Shown in pieces: positions 61,179 through 64,000 of a stretch of DNA of 64,000 nucleotides. The notes under the pieces were generated by a model, which had not been told where the DNA came from, made no database searches, and worked only from the letters and a program-made list of their open reading frames with translations. Positions within the stretch are counted from its first letter, which is position 1, and each line of letters opens with the position of its first letter. The DNA comes from Colletes latitarsis (Eukaryota; Arthropoda; Insecta; Hymenoptera; Colletidae): assembly GCF_051014445.1 (NCBI RefSeq), contig NW_027488368.1:5828001-5892000 (forward strand). Direction: 5' to 3'. The translations under genes were made by a program, and so were the position numbers.

Positions 61179-63821
61179 TAGGTTAGCCCTGGGATTTGCC
61201 CTCATCAGGGTCATACTTTCGCAGTTTTAACATGCATGTTGACCTGATCGGGGGTTTTTTCAACTTTGGATCACGTAATAAAGTTGTGCCGCAACCAAAA
61301 CAGTCAATTAAACCTGGTTTCGATCAATATTTGAGAGGATAACGAAAGTTATGTCTAGTTTAGGCCTGGGATTTGCCCTCATCACACTCATACTTTCGCA
61401 TACTTCACATACTTGTTGAACAGATCCTGGGTTTTTTTCTGGTTTGGATCACGTAGTAATGTGGTACCACACTGAAACAGACGATTAAACCTGGTTTCGA
61501 TCAATATTTTACAGGACAACGCATGCTAGGTCTAGGTTAGGCCTGGCATTTGCCCTCATCAGGGTTATACTTTCGCAGTTTTAACATACATGTTGACCTG
61601 ATCGAGGGTTTTGTCCGCTTTGGATCACGTAGTAAAGTGGTACCACACTGAAGCAGTCCATTAAACCCGGTTTGGATCAATATTTTAGAGGATAACGCAT
61701 GTTAGGTTTGGGTTAGGTCTAGGATTTGCCCACATCAGGCTCATACTTTCGCATATTTCTCATACTTCATGGCTAGATCCTGGGCTTTTTCTGGATTGTA
61801 TCACGTAGTAATGTGGTACCACGCTGAAACAGTCAATCAAACCTGGTTTCGATCAATATTTTAGAGGATAACGCAAGTTAGGTCTGGGATAGGTCTGGGA
61901 TTCGCCCTCATCAGGCTCATACTTTCGCGTTTTTCAGATACTTGTTGAACTGATCCTGGGCTTTTTCTGGATTGCATCACGCAGTAATGGAGTGCAACAC
62001 TGAAACAGTCAATTAAACCTGGTTTCCATCAATATCTTAGAGGACAACGCAAGTTTGGTCTGGGATAGGTCTGGGATTTGCCCTCATCAGACTCATACGT
62101 TCGCGTTTTTCACATACTTGTTGAACGGATCCTGGGTTTTTTCTGGTTTGGATCACGCAGTAATGTGGTACCACACTGAAACATTCAGTTAAACCTGGTC
62201 TTGATAAATATTTTTGAGGACAACGCAAGTTTGGTCTGGGATAGGTCTGGGATTTGCCCTCATCAGACTCATACGTTCGCGTTTTTCACATACATGTAGA
62301 ACGGATCCTGGGTTTTTTCTGGTTTGGGTCACGTAGTAATGTGGTACCACACTGAAGCAGTCGATTAAACCTGGTCTTGATAAATATTTTAGAGGACAAC
62401 GCATGTTAGGTCTGGGTTAGGTCTAGGATTTGCCCTCATCAGGCTCATACTTTCGCATATTTCTCATACTTCATGGCTAGATCCTGGGCTTTTTCTGGAT
62501 TGTATCACGTAGTAATGTGGTACCACGCTGAAACAGTCAATTAAACCTGGTTTCGATCAATATTTTAGAGGATAACGCATGTCAGGTCTAGGTTAGGCCT
62601 GGGATTTTCACGCATCAGCCTCACACTTTCGCATTCTTCACATACTTGTTGAACGGATCCTGGGTTTTTTCTGGTTTGGATCACGTAGTAATGTGGGACC
62701 ACAGTGAAACAGTCGATTAAACCTGGTTTCGATTAATATTTTTGAGGGTAGCGCATGTTAGGTCTGGGATAGATCAGGGATTTGCCCTCATCAGGCTCAT
62801 ACTTTCGCAGTTTTAACATGCATGTTGACCTGATCGAGGGTTTTTTCTGCTTTGGATCACGTAGCAAAGTGGTACCTCACTAAAACAGTCAATTAAACCT
62901 GGTTTCGATGAATATTTTAGAGGATAACGAAAGTTATGTCTAGTTTAGGCCTGGGATTTGCCCTCATCAGACTCATACTTTCGCATATTTCACATACTTG
63001 TTGAACAGATCCTGGGTTTTTTTCTGGTTTGGATCACGTAGTAATGTGGTACCACACTGAAACAGTCGATTAAACCTGGTTTCGATCTATATTTTTGAGG
63101 ATAACGCATGTTGGGTCTAGGTTAGGCCGAGGATTTTCACTCATCAGACTCATACCTTCGCATTCTTCACATACTTGTTGAACGGATCCTGGGTTTTTAC
63201 TGGTTTGGATCACGTAGTAATGTGGTACCACACTGAAACAGTCAATTAAACCTGGTTTCGATCAATATTTTAGAGAATAATTCATGTTAGGTCTAGGTTA
63301 GGTCTGGGATTTGCTCTCATCAGGCTCATTCTTTCGCATATTTCTCATACTTGATGTCTAGATCCTGGACTTTTTCTGGATTGCATCACGTAGTAATGAA
63401 GTACAACACTGAGACAGTCAATTAAGCCTGGTTTCCATCAATATTTTACAGGACACCGCATGTTAGGTCTAGGTTAGGCCTGGGATTTGCCCTCATCAGG
63501 GTCATACTTTCGCAGTTTTAACATACATGTTGACCTGATCGAGGGTTTTTTCCGCTTTGGATCACGTAGTAAAGTGGTACCACACGGAAGCAGTCCATTA
63601 AACCCGGTTTGGATCAATATTTTAGAGGATAACGCATGTTAGGTTTGGGTTATGTCTAGGATTTGCCCTCATCAGGCTCATACTTTCGCATATTTCTCAT
63701 ACTTCATGGCTAGATCCTGGGCTTTTTCTGGATCGCATCACGTAGGAATGAAGTACAACACTGAAACAGTCAATTAAACCTGGTTTCGATAAATATTTTA
63801 GAGAATAATTCATGCTAGGTC
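61179..63821 (+). repeat. Twenty-monomer tandem duplication, copy 2 (five monomers shorter)
   Basis: Offsets to copy 1 fall from 3523 to 3171, 2995 and 2643 bp, so losses of two, one and two whole monomers are inferred. The missing sequence corresponds to about 58150-58500, 59190-59370 and 59730-60085 of copy 1. All junctions are in register. Surviving parts are nearly identical to copy 1. Confidence 0.85.
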
Positions 63822-64000
63822 TAGGTTAGGCCTGGGATTTGCCCTCATCAGGGTCATACTTTCGCAGTTCTAACATACATGTTGACATGATCGAGGGTTT
63901 TTTCTGCTTTGGATCACGTAGTAAAGTGGTACCACACTGAAACAGTCCTCTAAACCTGGTTTGGATCAATATTTTAGAGGATAACGCAAGTTTGGTCTGG
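63822..64000 (+). repeat. Satellite at the window end
   Basis: One more C-subtype monomer (CGCAGTTCTAACATACATG) and the start of the next. It departs from copy 1 here (TGACATGATCGAGGG). The array continues beyond the window. Confidence 0.8.

Larger units (their letters stand above)
23532..64000 (+). repeat. 176-bp satellite array, right arm
   Basis: About 230 monomers in the same orientation and phase type as the left arm, continuing past the window end. Compared with the left arm it is much richer in the C subtype (CGCAGTTTTAACATACATG then TGATCGAGGGTTTTTTCTGC) and in regular higher-order repeats. No gene, second transposon or non-satellite stretch longer than a few bases is visible in its 40 kb. 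Confidence 0.97.

Noticed and set aside
192..62404. Many minus-strand reading frames of 63-97 codons beginning MRYPLKYLSRPG, all alike
   Set aside because: They are readings of the satellite. The 176-bp period shifts frame each monomer, so the same bases that open the frame close it one monomer later (reading TCVIL then stop). Only a minority of about 355 monomers keep the frame open, and changes fall without regard to codon position. No start signal or gene structure is present.
1..64000. CRISPR array
   Set aside because: The unit is a 176-bp homogeneous monomer without short identical repeats separated by unique spacers, and no cas genes are present.

Overview
The window is almost entirely one tandem satellite DNA. 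About 355 head-to-tail monomers of roughly 176 bp (range about 165-179 bp) run in one orientation from the first base to the last. They are interrupted once, at 22126-23531, by a 5'-truncated non-LTR retrotransposon on the minus strand. I see no host gene, rRNA, tRNA, CRISPR array or plasmid/phage feature. The array leaves the window at both ends. The window suggests an arthropod nuclear genome, most likely an insect. Two facts support this: the inserted element encodes the C-terminal part of an R1/TRAS/SART/Waldo-type reverse transcriptase ORF2, and every monomer carries a tandem pair of 11-mers close to TTAGGTCTGGG. That 11-mer extends the insect telomere unit TTAGG and, as I recall, matches a telomere repeat reported from some Hymenoptera. 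Hymenoptera is my inference, not a demonstrated fact.

Layout. 1-3000: mixed monomer subtypes. 3001-9313 and 10221-15653: two copies of a 6-7 kb segment, separated by 9314-10220; the second copy lacks one and then four whole monomers. 15654-22125: a subfamily with recurrent 6-, 8- and 10-monomer spacings and a tandem dimer. 22126-23531: the retroelement with a pure 34-base tail (T on this strand), a GC-rich 3'UTR full of stem-loops, and an uninterrupted ORF2 fragment, flanked by an identical 14-bp target-site duplication. 23532-34900: mixed subtypes with overlapping segmental copies (shifts of 2817, 6166, 3701 and 529 bp). 34926-48899: nested higher-order structure made of 6-mers, 4-mers of 703 bp, a 9-mer of 1584 bp and a 43-monomer (7567 bp) duplication. 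47581-53020: an 8-monomer, 1410-bp higher-order repeat in four copies. 53021-57655: mixed. 57656-61178 and 61179-63821: a tandem 20-monomer duplication whose second copy has lost five monomers in three steps.

How the parts fit. Nothing here reads as a metabolic or regulatory gene set. The biology is that of a large, actively rearranging satellite block, with a 10-16 bp dyad (core GTGGTACCAC) and an embedded telomere-like 11-mer pair in each unit. Whether it is subtelomeric, pericentromeric or centromeric cannot be decided from sequence alone. The most unusual signals are the telomere-like 11-mers and the series of at least 12 perfect stem-loops in the retroelement. All repeat boundaries were judged by eye and may be off by tens of bases.
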